Source: an uncultured Megasphaera sp.
Lineage (GTDB): Bacteria; Bacillota; Negativicutes; Veillonellales; Megasphaeraceae
Reading direction: 5' to 3'
Assembly (NCBI RefSeq): GCF_958350005.1
Contig: NZ_CATWFF010000129.1
Location: 1-5,917, forward strand
Length of the DNA stretch: 5,917 nucleotides
A program made the position numbers and the translations under genes. Within the stretch, counting starts at the first letter, position 1, and each line of letters opens with the position of its first letter. Shown one piece after another: positions 1 through 5,674 of this stretch. The notes beneath the pieces are model-generated. The model searched no databases. It was not told the DNA's origin and saw only the letters and a program-made list of their open reading frames with translations.

Positions 1-45
1 AGAGACGAAGGCCGTCCGGCAACTTGCCGGACGGCCTTCGGCTCT
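1..45 (-). terminator. Strong hairpin ending the phosphate-uptake operon
   Basis: A perfect 15-bp stem (6-20 with 26-40) closes a 5-nt loop (21-25). Four more pairs (1-4 with 42-45) lie beyond one mismatch. The stem is very GC-rich. It begins 18 bases past the stop codon of the PstS-like gene, so on the minus strand it is well placed as that operon's intrinsic terminator. The U-tract would lie just outside the window and cannot be seen. The plus strand shows no T-run after the stem. It may also serve a convergent gene outside the window. Confidence 0.75.
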
Positions 46-63
46 TTGATGTATCTGTTTACT

Positions 64-906
64 TTATTTCATACTGCCCCATTGCTTCCATGAGCCGTTG
101 AACAATCCCTGAATCTGTTCTTTCGTCAGATTGGTCAGGGGATTCTTTTCATTGACAATAATGGCAATTCCATCGCGGGCAACGGGCTGGCTTTGCAGCA
201 ATTCTGCTTCATAGCTTTTCAGCTGCCGCGACGACATGGCCATATCGGCTTCGCCGCGAATGGCTGCAGTCAGACCTTCTGTCGAGTCCGTTGCCTTCAG
301 GTCAATAACAGCATTGGAATTATACTGCCCATATTCCTCTGCAATCGCTTTCATGAGCGGTTCCATAGACGTCGAACCTGTAATATGAACGGTACCGGCC
401 GCCTGGCTGGACAAAAAGCTGGTCGGACTCTTCAGGGAAATGGCATATCGTTCAATGACACTCTGACCTGCTCCCTGAATATAGGAAAGCAAATCCTGTT
501 CTGCCGGCTGAAGTTCACCGTTCCAGCACAGATAATAGGTCCGCGTCAGCGGATAGTTATCAGCGCGAATGGATTCTACAGACGGCTTGATCGTATCGAC
601 GGCCAGGATTTTTACGCCCTTTGCATCTTTGACGGCACTGTAGGCAACATAGGCCACAGCATCCGGATCGGCAGCGACTTTGGCAACCGCTTCCGTCGTG
701 GACGTCGCAACGTCTCTGGCTCCTCTTTCGTCTGTACCGACAAGACGTTCAAACTCGTTGCGCGTCCCTGATCCTTCTTCACGGGAAATAGCATGCACTT
801 CTCCCAGGGAAGACAGATCCGGAAGGGACGGAGACGAAGAACCGCAGCCGGCCATGATGACAGCCGTGCCTAAAGCCGCCAGCATCAGAAGCCACCTGTT
901 TCTCAT
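64..906 (-). CDS. PstS-like phosphate-binding lipoprotein with circularly permuted domain order
   Basis: This 280-residue protein is a periplasmic phosphate-binding protein of the PBP-like family and probably captures phosphate outside the inner membrane. A lipoprotein signal is visible: Arg-rich start, hydrophobic stretch and lipobox IMAGC with Cys21. All the family's ligand-binding motifs are present but in swapped order. SREEGSGTR (41-49), which normally sits mid-protein, comes near the N-terminus. The usual N-terminal motif TGSTSMEPL (176-184), DMAMSSR (221-227), DGIAIIVN (245-252) and the NLTKEQI..LF helix follow at the C-terminus. A linker of about residues 155-172 joins the two halves. 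The same permuted order is recalled from gut clostridial proteins annotated as phosphate-binding. The ATG overlaps the stop of the upstream Na+/Pi transporter gene as ATGA and has an AAGGGGA ribosome binding site 6 bases upstream, so translation is probably coupled. No pstC, pstA or pstB gene lies in the window, and the hairpin at 1-45 suggests the operon ends here. Family assignment is secure; the partner permease is not known. Confidence 0.9.
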   Translation of the reverse strand: MRNRWLLMLAALGTAVIMAGCGSSSPSLPDLSSLGEVHAISREEGSGTRNEFERLVGTDERGARDVATSTTEAVAKVAADPDAVAYVAYSAVKDAKGVKILAVDTIKPSVESIRADNYPLTRTYYLCWNGELQPAEQDLLSYIQGAGQSVIERYAISLKSPTSFLSSQAAGTVHITGSTSMEPLMKAIAEEYGQYNSNAVIDLKATDSTEGLTAAIRGEADMAMSSRQLKSYEAELLQSQPVARDGIAIIVNEKNPLTNLTKEQIQGLFNGSWKQWGSMK

Positions 907-2606
907 GATTTATCCCCTTCTTTCTCGGGTTTATCCAGGTTGATGAAGGCTGCATGTCCCATAGCTTCTTCGGCAATACCGACGCAGTTATCGGCCATAC
1001 GGTCCAGTGAATACAGGACTGCTGCATAATCTGTCGTCAAATCGGGGCTGCATTCGTTATCCTGGACGCGTTCGAAATGTTCACGGTAACATTCTTTCTG
1101 CAGTTCATGAAGCTCATGTTTTTCGGCGTTGACGTGCTGCGCTGCTGTCTTATCGCCTTCCTTGACAGCCTGAACAGACTGAGCAAACATATTCTGACTG
1201 ATTTGCAGACATTTGTCCAGTTCGGCTTTGGCCTTGTCTGACAGGTCGCTGCTTCCGGCATCGACGTTTTTGACAAAGTCGCGGATTTCACCGCTCCGGT
1301 CGGCAATATGGTCAATATGATTGGATACAAACAGCAGCCCTGCTGTCTGTTCTGCCTGCTGTTCCGTCAGGCTGCCCTGAGAAAAGAGGCGCGTAATATA
1401 CAGGGCAATGCGGTCCTGCAGGGATTTTACCCCTTCCTGATCCATAACAAATCCCTGATCTTCTTCGCTGCCCCCTTTGCCGCTTACGACATTGCGGAGC
1501 TTTTCCAGCATAGACGATGTAAGGCCGGCCAGATGTTCCAGTTCCTGAGAAACAAGATACATAGCCGCTGCCGGCTGACCCAACATGTTGTTGTCCAGAT
1601 ACCGGGGCATATATGTCGATACGGCCACTGTATCGTCGCCGCGGATAATAAAACGTACGATTTTTACCATGACGTGAATCAGCGGCAGCCATACGAGGGT
1701 GCAGACAATATTAAACGTCGTATGCGCGTTGGCAATCTGCCGGGAAATGACGTCCAGTTCCGGGCCCTGCGGAGAAATCCACATGACGAACTGGGCAAAG
1801 AAAGGAATAATACACAGGAAAACCATACTGCCTGAAATATTGAATACCGAGTGGGCCACAGCCGTGCGCTGGGCATTTTTCGACTGACCGATGCAGGCAA
1901 GGAGGGCCGTAATAGTCGTGCCGATATTATCGCCCAGCAGAATAGGAATAGCACCGAGGAGACCGATTACGGAACCGCCGTCAGGGCCGGGCTGAGATGC
2001 GAAGTTCTGCAGTACAGCGATCGTAGCCGAGCTGGACTGCACGACCAGCGTCATGCCCATGCCGACGAGAAGGCCGAGAACAGGAATATGGGATACCTGA
2101 GCCATCAAATCGACAAAAATCGGACTGCCAGCCAGAGGTTTCATGACATTCCCCATAATTTCGATCCCTTCAAAAAGAAGGCCAAAATTAAAGATAACCA
2201 GACCAATATTCTTCAGCCGTTCCTGCTTGCTGACAAAGTTCATAATAAAGCCAATGAAGATAATCGGATAAATATAGTCTGATAATTTAAATGCCAGGAG
2301 CTGGGCCGTCATAGTCGTACCGATATTGGCACCAAAAATAACGGAAATGCCCTGAGGCAGCGTCATCAGTCCGGCACTGACAAAGCCGATAACCATGACC
2401 GTCGTTGCCGAACTGGACTGCAGTACTGCCGTGACGAGCATACCGGCAATAGCACCCAGAACAGGGTTTTTCGTCAGCATGCCCAGGATTTTTTTCATCC
2501 GTTCTCCTGCTACTTTCTGCAGGGAATCGCTCATGCCGTTCATGCCGTACAAAAACAGAGCCAGCCCGCCAATGAGGCCAAAAAAGATTTTCAAACTGGG
2601 ATCCAT
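903..2606 (-). CDS. Na+/phosphate cotransporter family protein with C-terminal PhoU-like domain
   Basis: This 567-residue inner-membrane protein belongs to the Na/Pi cotransporter family (NptA/YjbB-like), which moves inorganic phosphate with Na+. The duplicated family core is clear. QSSSAT occurs at 63-68 and again at 190-195, each followed by an N-I-G-T-T motif (GANIGTT from 92, GDNIGTT from 225). Hydrophobic segments fill roughly residues 5-320. Residues about 345-550 are helical and charged, with PhoU-style motifs (HIDHIAD near 430-436 and LDRMADN near 534-540); this cytoplasmic tail is typical of bacterial members. Length is normal. ATG 2606 is chosen because AGGAG lies 9 bases upstream; in-frame ATGs further upstream, up to 2657, lack a ribosome binding site and precede the conserved region. 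It is the first gene of an operon with the PstS-like lipoprotein, overlapping it by 4 bases. A Pho-box-like promoter precedes it. YjbB-type members have been linked to phosphate export, so the direction of transport is inferred. Confidence 0.93.
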   Translation of the reverse strand: MDPSLKIFFGLIGGLALFLYGMNGMSDSLQKVAGERMKKILGMLTKNPVLGAIAGMLVTAVLQSSSATTVMVIGFVSAGLMTLPQGISVIFGANIGTTMTAQLLAFKLSDYIYPIIFIGFIMNFVSKQERLKNIGLVIFNFGLLFEGIEIMGNVMKPLAGSPIFVDLMAQVSHIPVLGLLVGMGMTLVVQSSSATIAVLQNFASQPGPDGGSVIGLLGAIPILLGDNIGTTITALLACIGQSKNAQRTAVAHSVFNISGSMVFLCIIPFFAQFVMWISPQGPELDVISRQIANAHTTFNIVCTLVWLPLIHVMVKIVRFIIRGDDTVAVSTYMPRYLDNNMLGQPAAAMYLVSQELEHLAGLTSSMLEKLRNVVSGKGGSEEDQGFVMDQEGVKSLQDRIALYITRLFSQGSLTEQQAEQTAGLLFVSNHIDHIADRSGEIRDFVKNVDAGSSDLSDKAKAELDKCLQISQNMFAQSVQAVKEGDKTAAQHVNAEKHELHELQKECYREHFERVQDNECSPDLTTDYAAVLYSLDRMADNCVGIAEEAMGHAAFINLDKPEKEGDKS

Positions 2607-2615
2607 GTGTAATTT

Positions 2616-2620
2616 CTCCT
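2616..2620 (-). promoter_or_regulatory. Ribosome binding site fixing the cotransporter start
   Basis: AGGAG lies 9 bases before ATG 2606 and decides against the in-frame ATGs at 2627 and 2657, which have no comparable site. A start at 2606 also gives the family's usual short N-terminus ahead of the first membrane helix. Confidence 0.7.
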
Positions 2621-2675
2621 CTCTCATACAGGAAACAAGTGGTAACAGTATATACACCGATGTGCTGTATACGTT

Positions 2676-2736
2676 ATTATCAATTTAACAGGAACTTCGT
2701 AAAATATACGTCGGCGTTATGTAAAATTTGTGTAAA
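2676..2736 (-). promoter_or_regulatory. Pho-box-like array and promoter of the Na+/Pi cotransporter operon
   Basis: On the minus strand TTTACA occurs at 2736-2731 and at 2725-2720, exactly 11 bases apart (TTTACA-N5-TTTACA). TTTACG follows at 2703-2698, again in 11-base phase, with one phase position unoccupied. Direct hexamers at an 11-bp pitch are the known form of PhoP sites in Bacillus (TTAACA-like) and of PhoB boxes. The third hexamer can act as a -35, followed after 16 bases by GATAAT (2681-2676) as a -10. The leader to ATG 2606 is about 60-65 bases. Because the operon encodes phosphate transport, control by a PhoP/PhoB regulator under phosphate starvation is the natural inference. The repeats are seen; the regulator is inferred. 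Confidence 0.6.
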
Positions 2737-2790
2737 GATAACATATATATGACATTTGCATAAGCCGGACTAATGCTTGAAATAAATATG

Positions 2791-2842
2791 ATACAAAAGC
2801 CTTCTCCCAGCACACAACGGTGTTGAAAGAAGGCTTTTGTAT
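2791..2842 (-). terminator. Intrinsic terminator after ppk2
   Basis: A perfect 15-bp stem (2791-2805 with 2828-2842) encloses a 22-base loop that contains a small CAAC/GTTG pairing. On the minus strand the right arm ends CTTTTGTAT and runs on into a T-rich tract. It starts 23 bases past the ppk2 stop and separates ppk2 from the cotransporter promoter. The plus strand also carries a TTTT run in the arm, but no plus-strand gene needs it. Confidence 0.8.
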
Positions 2843-2864
2843 GACATAAACAATTCTGCCATAT

Positions 2865-3764
2865 TTACTTTATGGTTTTCTTCAACTGCTTTAAATCCTC
2901 AATATCAGCATGTTTCAGCAGGTTTCGGAATTGTTCCAGCTGTGCTTCCACACTGGAATCCAATTTCGGGAATTTGGGATTAATGCGGCGCAGCGTCTTC
3001 AGGACAATCTGAGAAACGACGTACCGCGTATACCACTTGTTATCTGCCGGAATGATATACCACGGCGCATATTTCCTGGTCGTCGCCGTAATGACTTCGC
3101 CGTATACTTTCTGATACCGGTCCCAGTACTGCCGTTCGTGAATATCGGCCATGGAAAACTTCCAGTTTTTCTGTTTCGTCACAATACGGTCAATGAGCCG
3201 CTTCTTCTGTTCTTCTTTGGAAAGGTGCAGAAAAATCTTAATGACAGGAAAGCCATTTTCTACGAGATACCGTTCCCAGTCACAAATCTGACGGTACCGT
3301 TTTTCCCAGATATCTTTTTTTATCAGCTTATCGGGAATGCCATCACTTTTAATGAGATTGTGAATATTGGCAACGACGACGTCTTCATAATGGGACCGGT
3401 TGAAAATGCCGATTTCTCCGCGGCTCGGCAGGGCTTTATTGACGCGCCACATGTAGTCGTGATCCTTTTCTTCTGCACTGGGCTGCTTGAAGCTCTGCAC
3501 GTGGACGCCAGCCGGATTGAGCCGGGCAAATACATGCTTGATCGTACCGTCCTTTCCGGCAGCATCCATGGCCTGCAGGACAATGAGGACGCCATAATGA
3601 TTGTCAGCATACAATTTTTCCTGCCAGGCCTGCATTTCTTCAATGGCCTTAGGCATCCATTCCTGCTTGACAATTTCTTTATCCACATCGACGTCACAGG
3701 ACGTGGAAAACTGGCGAAGGTCAATCTTCTCCCCTTCTTTTGCCAAATACTGGTCTATATCCAT
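2865..3764 (-). CDS. ppk2: Polyphosphate kinase 2 family protein (class III-like)
   Basis: This 299-residue cytosolic PPK2 uses polyphosphate to phosphorylate nucleotides; members of this subgroup regenerate ADP/ATP from AMP/ADP. The P-loop-kinase core is intact. The Walker A region AMDAAGKDGT spans 65-74 with K71, followed by the conserved FARLNPAGVHVQSFKQPS segment. Walker B is FNRSHYEDV at 121-129. The lid region KQKNWKFSMADIHER lies near 197-211, and WY.IPADNKWYTR near 235-247. There is one PPK2 domain, so it is not a tandem-domain class II enzyme, and the sequence resembles Deinococcus/Meiothermus class III enzymes as recalled. Length is typical. The start has GAAGGG 6 bases upstream. 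It lies between the Rpn remnant and its own terminator, next to a phosphate transport operon, which fits use of stored phosphate. No convincing promoter lies directly upstream. Substrate preference (AMP or ADP) cannot be read from the sequence alone. Confidence 0.93.
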   Translation of the reverse strand: MDIDQYLAKEGEKIDLRQFSTSCDVDVDKEIVKQEWMPKAIEEMQAWQEKLYADNHYGVLIVLQAMDAAGKDGTIKHVFARLNPAGVHVQSFKQPSAEEKDHDYMWRVNKALPSRGEIGIFNRSHYEDVVVANIHNLIKSDGIPDKLIKKDIWEKRYRQICDWERYLVENGFPVIKIFLHLSKEEQKKRLIDRIVTKQKNWKFSMADIHERQYWDRYQKVYGEVITATTRKYAPWYIIPADNKWYTRYVVSQIVLKTLRRINPKFPKLDSSVEAQLEQFRNLLKHADIEDLKQLKKTIK

Positions 3765-3801
3765 GAGCTTCCCTTCTTTCTCGCGGTCTTAATGGATCTG
3801 A

Positions 3802-3824
3802 TAGCATGTATAGCCCACATGCTA
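3802..3824 (-). other. Stem-loop between the Rpn remnant and ppk2
   Basis: An 8-bp perfect inverted repeat (TAGCATGT with ACATGCTA, 3802-3809 and 3817-3824) surrounds a 7-base loop. It lies 10 bases past the stop of the remnant and 38 bases before ppk2. No T-run follows on the minus strand, so it is not a convincing terminator. It may be an mRNA processing or stabilising hairpin, or an operator. Confidence 0.4.
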
Positions 3825-3833
3825 CTCTTATCT

Positions 3834-4174
3834 TTATTCAATATGATATTCCTGATACAGCTTTTTCCTGATAGTTTCATCTTCAATCGCCAAATCCAGA
3901 TCATGCAGCCGGCCATTGGCTTTTAATAGTTTCAACAACTTCGTCAGTCGGCTTTCCCCTTCTTTACGTTCTTCCAGGCTCCATTTTTCAAGTTCCGCAC
4001 ACATCACAGCCACCTCTGTTGGAGCGGTAAAATACATTCTACAGCAGGAATATTATCCTTCAAACAGCGTTTCATAAACTCATCATCCATCAGCCGCCAT
4101 CGTTTAATAATATGCAGTGCCCGCTGATGGCGTTTTGCTTTGGGATCTGGCGGAATGGACTCATGGATAGACAT
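3834..4174 (-). pseudogene. Internally deleted, frameshifted Rpn/PD-(D/E)XK nuclease-family transposase remnant
   Basis: Two fragments in different frames abut. The first reads from ATG 4174 to TGA 4004-4006 (56 codons) and contains KRWRLMDDEFMKRCLKDN followed by IPAVECIL. This is the usual N-terminal region of Rpn-like proteins of gut Firmicutes. The second reads in another frame down to TAA 3834-3836. It starts near TEVAVMCAELEKWS and continues with RLTKLLKLLKANGR and a C-terminal KLYQEYHIE, which resembles the extreme C-terminus of the same family. Intact members are roughly 270-350 residues, so the whole nuclease core is missing, and the join lies near 4015-4025. The ribosome binding site (AGGTGG, 7 bases upstream of ATG 4174) and a promoter remain. 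At the join the first stop overlaps an ATG as TGATG (4006-4002), with AGAGG just upstream, so a 56-residue C-terminal peptide could still be made. Family recognition is from memory of conserved segments. Confidence 0.7.
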
Positions 4175-4201
4175 ATACGCACCACCTTTCTTCTTGATTC
4201 A

Positions 4202-4230
4202 ATTATACTAAGGTTCCCGGTTTTCGACAA
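4202..4230 (-). promoter_or_regulatory. Sigma70-type promoter reading leftward into the Rpn remnant
   Basis: On the minus strand TTGTCG (4230-4225) and a perfect TATAAT (4207-4202) are separated by 17 bases, ideal for a housekeeping sigma factor. The leader to ATG 4174 is about 20 bases. No strong terminator is seen between here and ppk2, so this may be the promoter used by ppk2. Confidence 0.65.
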
Positions 4231-4245
4231 CATTTAAGAAGTGTT

Positions 4246-4259
4246 CTGTAATGTTACAG
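4246..4259. promoter_or_regulatory. Palindromic operator-like site between divergent promoters
   Basis: CTGTAA-TG-TTACAG is a 14-bp dyad with perfect 6-bp arms. It lies between the two outward-facing -35 elements (4225-4230 and 4286-4291), a position suited to a regulator acting on one or both. No named regulator is recognised. Confidence 0.4.
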
Positions 4260-4285
4260 TTTTCTAACACTGTTGGGAATTATTC

Positions 4286-4313
4286 TTGATTTTTCGATAA
4301 AAGTCAGTATACT
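4286..4313 (+). promoter_or_regulatory. Promoter of the exported coiled-coil protein gene
   Basis: TTGATT (4286-4291) and TATACT (4308-4313) are separated by 16 bases and face right. The expected leader is about 50 bases to ATG 4369. No other pair this good is seen upstream of the gene. Confidence 0.6.
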
Positions 4314-4368
4314 ATAGCCAACACGATACAGTATGTATCTGCACAGGTATGAAGAAAAGGGGGATCTT

Positions 4369-4944
4369 ATGAATACACGTATTATCAGCGCCTGCACATC
4401 GGCTATGCTGGCTATTGGCGCCCTGGCCGGAGTCTCTGCTGCTGACACGGCAAAGACAAATAACGACGGCGTTACGTCTTCTTCTTATGAATTCAGCTCC
4501 GTGTCCTATACCAACGGCCAGGACGGCAAAACGTACCACCGCGTCGTGACCAGCCGCAACGGCGTCACTGATACAGACGTCACAACTGTTGACGACGGCA
4601 GCGGCACCGTTACGTGGGATAAAAACGACGCCGGCCACTATGTAAATGGCTACATGAACGGCATTTCCCTGAAAGACGGCAATGTGACGGCCAACAATGT
4701 AGCTGCTAAAAATGTCCAGGCTTCAACGGCCAATTTGGGAAATATCTACGGCACCAGCGTCACTGCTGCATCCGGTACGGTCGGCGGCGTGCAGTTTGCC
4801 GGGAAGGGAACCATTACAGGCGTCCAGACCAGCGAATCTGATGACACGTCTGTCGTAACTCTCGCCTACCTGAATCAGCGGCTGGCCGCTTTGGAAGCAG
4901 AAAATGAAAAACTGCGGGCTGAACTGGCTCAGCTGAAAAAATAG
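4369..4944 (+). CDS. Small exported protein with trimeric-autotransporter-like neck and C-terminal leucine-zipper coiled coil
   Basis: This 191-residue protein has a classical signal peptide (1-24, cleavage expected after GVSA). The mature part is rich in Thr, Asn, Gly, Ser and Asp. Residues about 36-95 form a polar region with YEFSSVSYTNGQDGKTYH and a V-T-T-V-D-D-G-S-G-T segment. Residues 103-150 are short beta-like strands (GNVTANNVAAKNVQAS, then GTVGGVQF and GTITGVQ) resembling head/neck repeats of YadA-type adhesins. The C-terminus is a near-ideal coiled coil: L165, L168, L172, L175, N179, L182, L186 and L189 occupy a/d positions, with Asn in a core a position. No membrane anchor or beta-barrel follows; the protein ends in KK. 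ATG 4369 is chosen because AAGGGGG lies 5 bases upstream and the signal peptide begins there. The gene stands alone between its own promoter and a terminator. It probably acts as an oligomer in the periplasm or outside the cell; the function is unknown. Confidence 0.88.
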   Translation: MNTRIISACTSAMLAIGALAGVSAADTAKTNNDGVTSSSYEFSSVSYTNGQDGKTYHRVVTSRNGVTDTDVTTVDDGSGTVTWDKNDAGHYVNGYMNGISLKDGNVTANNVAAKNVQASTANLGNIYGTSVTAASGTVGGVQFAGKGTITGVQTSESDDTSVVTLAYLNQRLAALEAENEKLRAELAQLKK

Positions 4945-4971
4945 TAAGTCTGCCAACGTTCGCAATGACGA

Positions 4972-5017
4972 AAAAACCGTTTTTCCCGGTATCTGTATCC
5001 GGTGAAAAACGGTTTTT
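4972..5017. terminator. Bidirectional terminator between convergent genes
   Basis: A 14-bp stem (4972-4985 with 5004-5017) extends inward by CCGG/CCGG (4986-4989 with 4999-5002) past a one-base bulge. The arms end in runs of T on both strands. It lies 27 bases past the plus-strand gene's stop and 10 bases past the flavoprotein gene's stop, so it can serve both. Confidence 0.88.
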
Positions 5018-5027
5018 GTGTATTCTC

Positions 5028-5606
5028 TTACAGCAGCTGCCGGGCAAACTGGCGGGCCCGCTGTTCCTTGTCAGCATCCATGAAAACATGGGCATAGCCT
5101 AAATCGTGTTCTGCCAGCATGCCCACATAGGAAAGCTGCGAATGGCGGCAGTATCGCCGAATGCCCTGTTCCCACAGATCGGCCCCTTTTTCGACTGGAT
5201 AGCCGCACGTCGTGACGAGGGCTACCTTCTTGCCAGCCCACAGAGCCGGGCCTTTTTTCTCGCCATAATACTTATTCATGCCGTATACCAGCCGATCCAG
5301 GACGGCCTTCACAGGCGGCGTACAGTACCAGGAGTAAATGGGCGTCGCCAGTACCAGGAGATCACAGGCCAGAACGGAATCGAAAATCTCCTGCATATCA
5401 TCGTGAACAGCACAGCCAAAAATAGTCCAGTCTTTCTGACAGACCCGACAGGCCCGGCAAGACTGCAGCTCCTTGTCATACAGCCAGATAAGCTCTGCCG
5501 AACAGCCATGTTTCTCCAGCTCATCTATAAAGGGCCGTGTAATGGCAATAGTATTGCCCTGCTTGCGGGGACTGCCCATGAGGATACATACTTTTTTCTC
5601 ATCCAT
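5028..5606 (-). CDS. Flavodoxin-fold NAD(P)H-dependent oxidoreductase with four-cysteine motif
   Basis: This 192-residue cytosolic flavoprotein belongs to the NADPH-dependent FMN reductase superfamily. Visible features are the FMN-phosphate loop GSPRKQGNT (11-19), the FMN ring loop TPIYSWYCTPPVKAVLDRL (88-106) and a second flavin-side segment TTCGYPVEKGADL (132-144). A cysteine cluster C50-x2-C53-x2-C56-x8-C65 precedes DDM. It resembles the compact cluster of iron-sulfur flavoproteins, but the last spacing is longer than the CX4-7C usually quoted, so a [4Fe-4S] centre is possible and unproven. The physiological electron acceptor is not predictable. ATG 5606 is chosen over ATG 5615 because AAGGAG lies 9 bases before 5606 but abuts 5615. 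It follows the methyltransferase gene in the same direction after a 161-base spacer with repeats and an operator-like dyad, and shares a bidirectional terminator with the convergent neighbour. Confidence 0.9.
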   Translation of the reverse strand: MDEKKVCILMGSPRKQGNTIAITRPFIDELEKHGCSAELIWLYDKELQSCRACRVCQKDWTIFGCAVHDDMQEIFDSVLACDLLVLATPIYSWYCTPPVKAVLDRLVYGMNKYYGEKKGPALWAGKKVALVTTCGYPVEKGADLWEQGIRRYCRHSQLSYVGMLAEHDLGYAHVFMDADKEQRARQFARQLL

Positions 5607-5654
5607 TCTGATCATCTCCTTGTATTCATGATAGTATCCGCCATTTCCTAAGAG

Positions 5655-5674
5655 ATACCATTATCCACTGGTAT
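5655..5674. promoter_or_regulatory. Operator-like inverted repeat upstream of the flavoprotein gene
   Basis: ATACCA-N8-TGGTAT is a perfect 6-bp dyad spanning 20 bp, lying 49 bases before the flavoprotein start and overlapping the only plausible -10. Flavin oxidoreductases of this type are often repressed by small redox or MarR/HxlR-type regulators, so an operator is a reasonable guess. The regulator is unidentified. Confidence 0.4.

Noticed and set aside
193..771. Plus-strand open frame opposite the PstS-like gene
   Set aside because: The translation has no recognisable domain and lies wholly within a well-supported minus-strand gene.
2607..2657. Upstream ATGs extending the Na+/Pi cotransporter by up to 17 residues
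   Set aside because: No ribosome binding site before them; AGGAG at 2616-2620 supports ATG 2606, and the extension would eat into the leader and is not like the family's N-terminus.
2652..2670. ATACA/TGTAT inverted repeat in the cotransporter leader as an operator
   Set aside because: Only five paired bases with mismatches inward; too weak in an AT-rich leader to call.
2910..3926. Long plus-strand open frame (338 codons) opposite ppk2
   Set aside because: It is antisense to a clearly recognisable PPK2, its translation shows no family features, and it runs past both ends of the gene without a ribosome binding site; a mirror frame of a codon-biased gene.
3834..4037. A 67-codon stand-alone gene starting at ATG 4037
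   Set aside because: No ribosome binding site at this start, and the C-terminal part matches the tail of the Rpn family while the N-terminal fragment lies just upstream in another frame; better read as one decayed gene.
5607..5615. ATG 5615 as start of the flavoprotein
   Set aside because: The AAGGAG directly abuts it with no spacing, whereas it is ideally placed for ATG 5606.
5106..5651. Plus-strand open frame opposite the flavoprotein gene
   Set aside because: Antisense to a confident gene, no start signal, no domain features.
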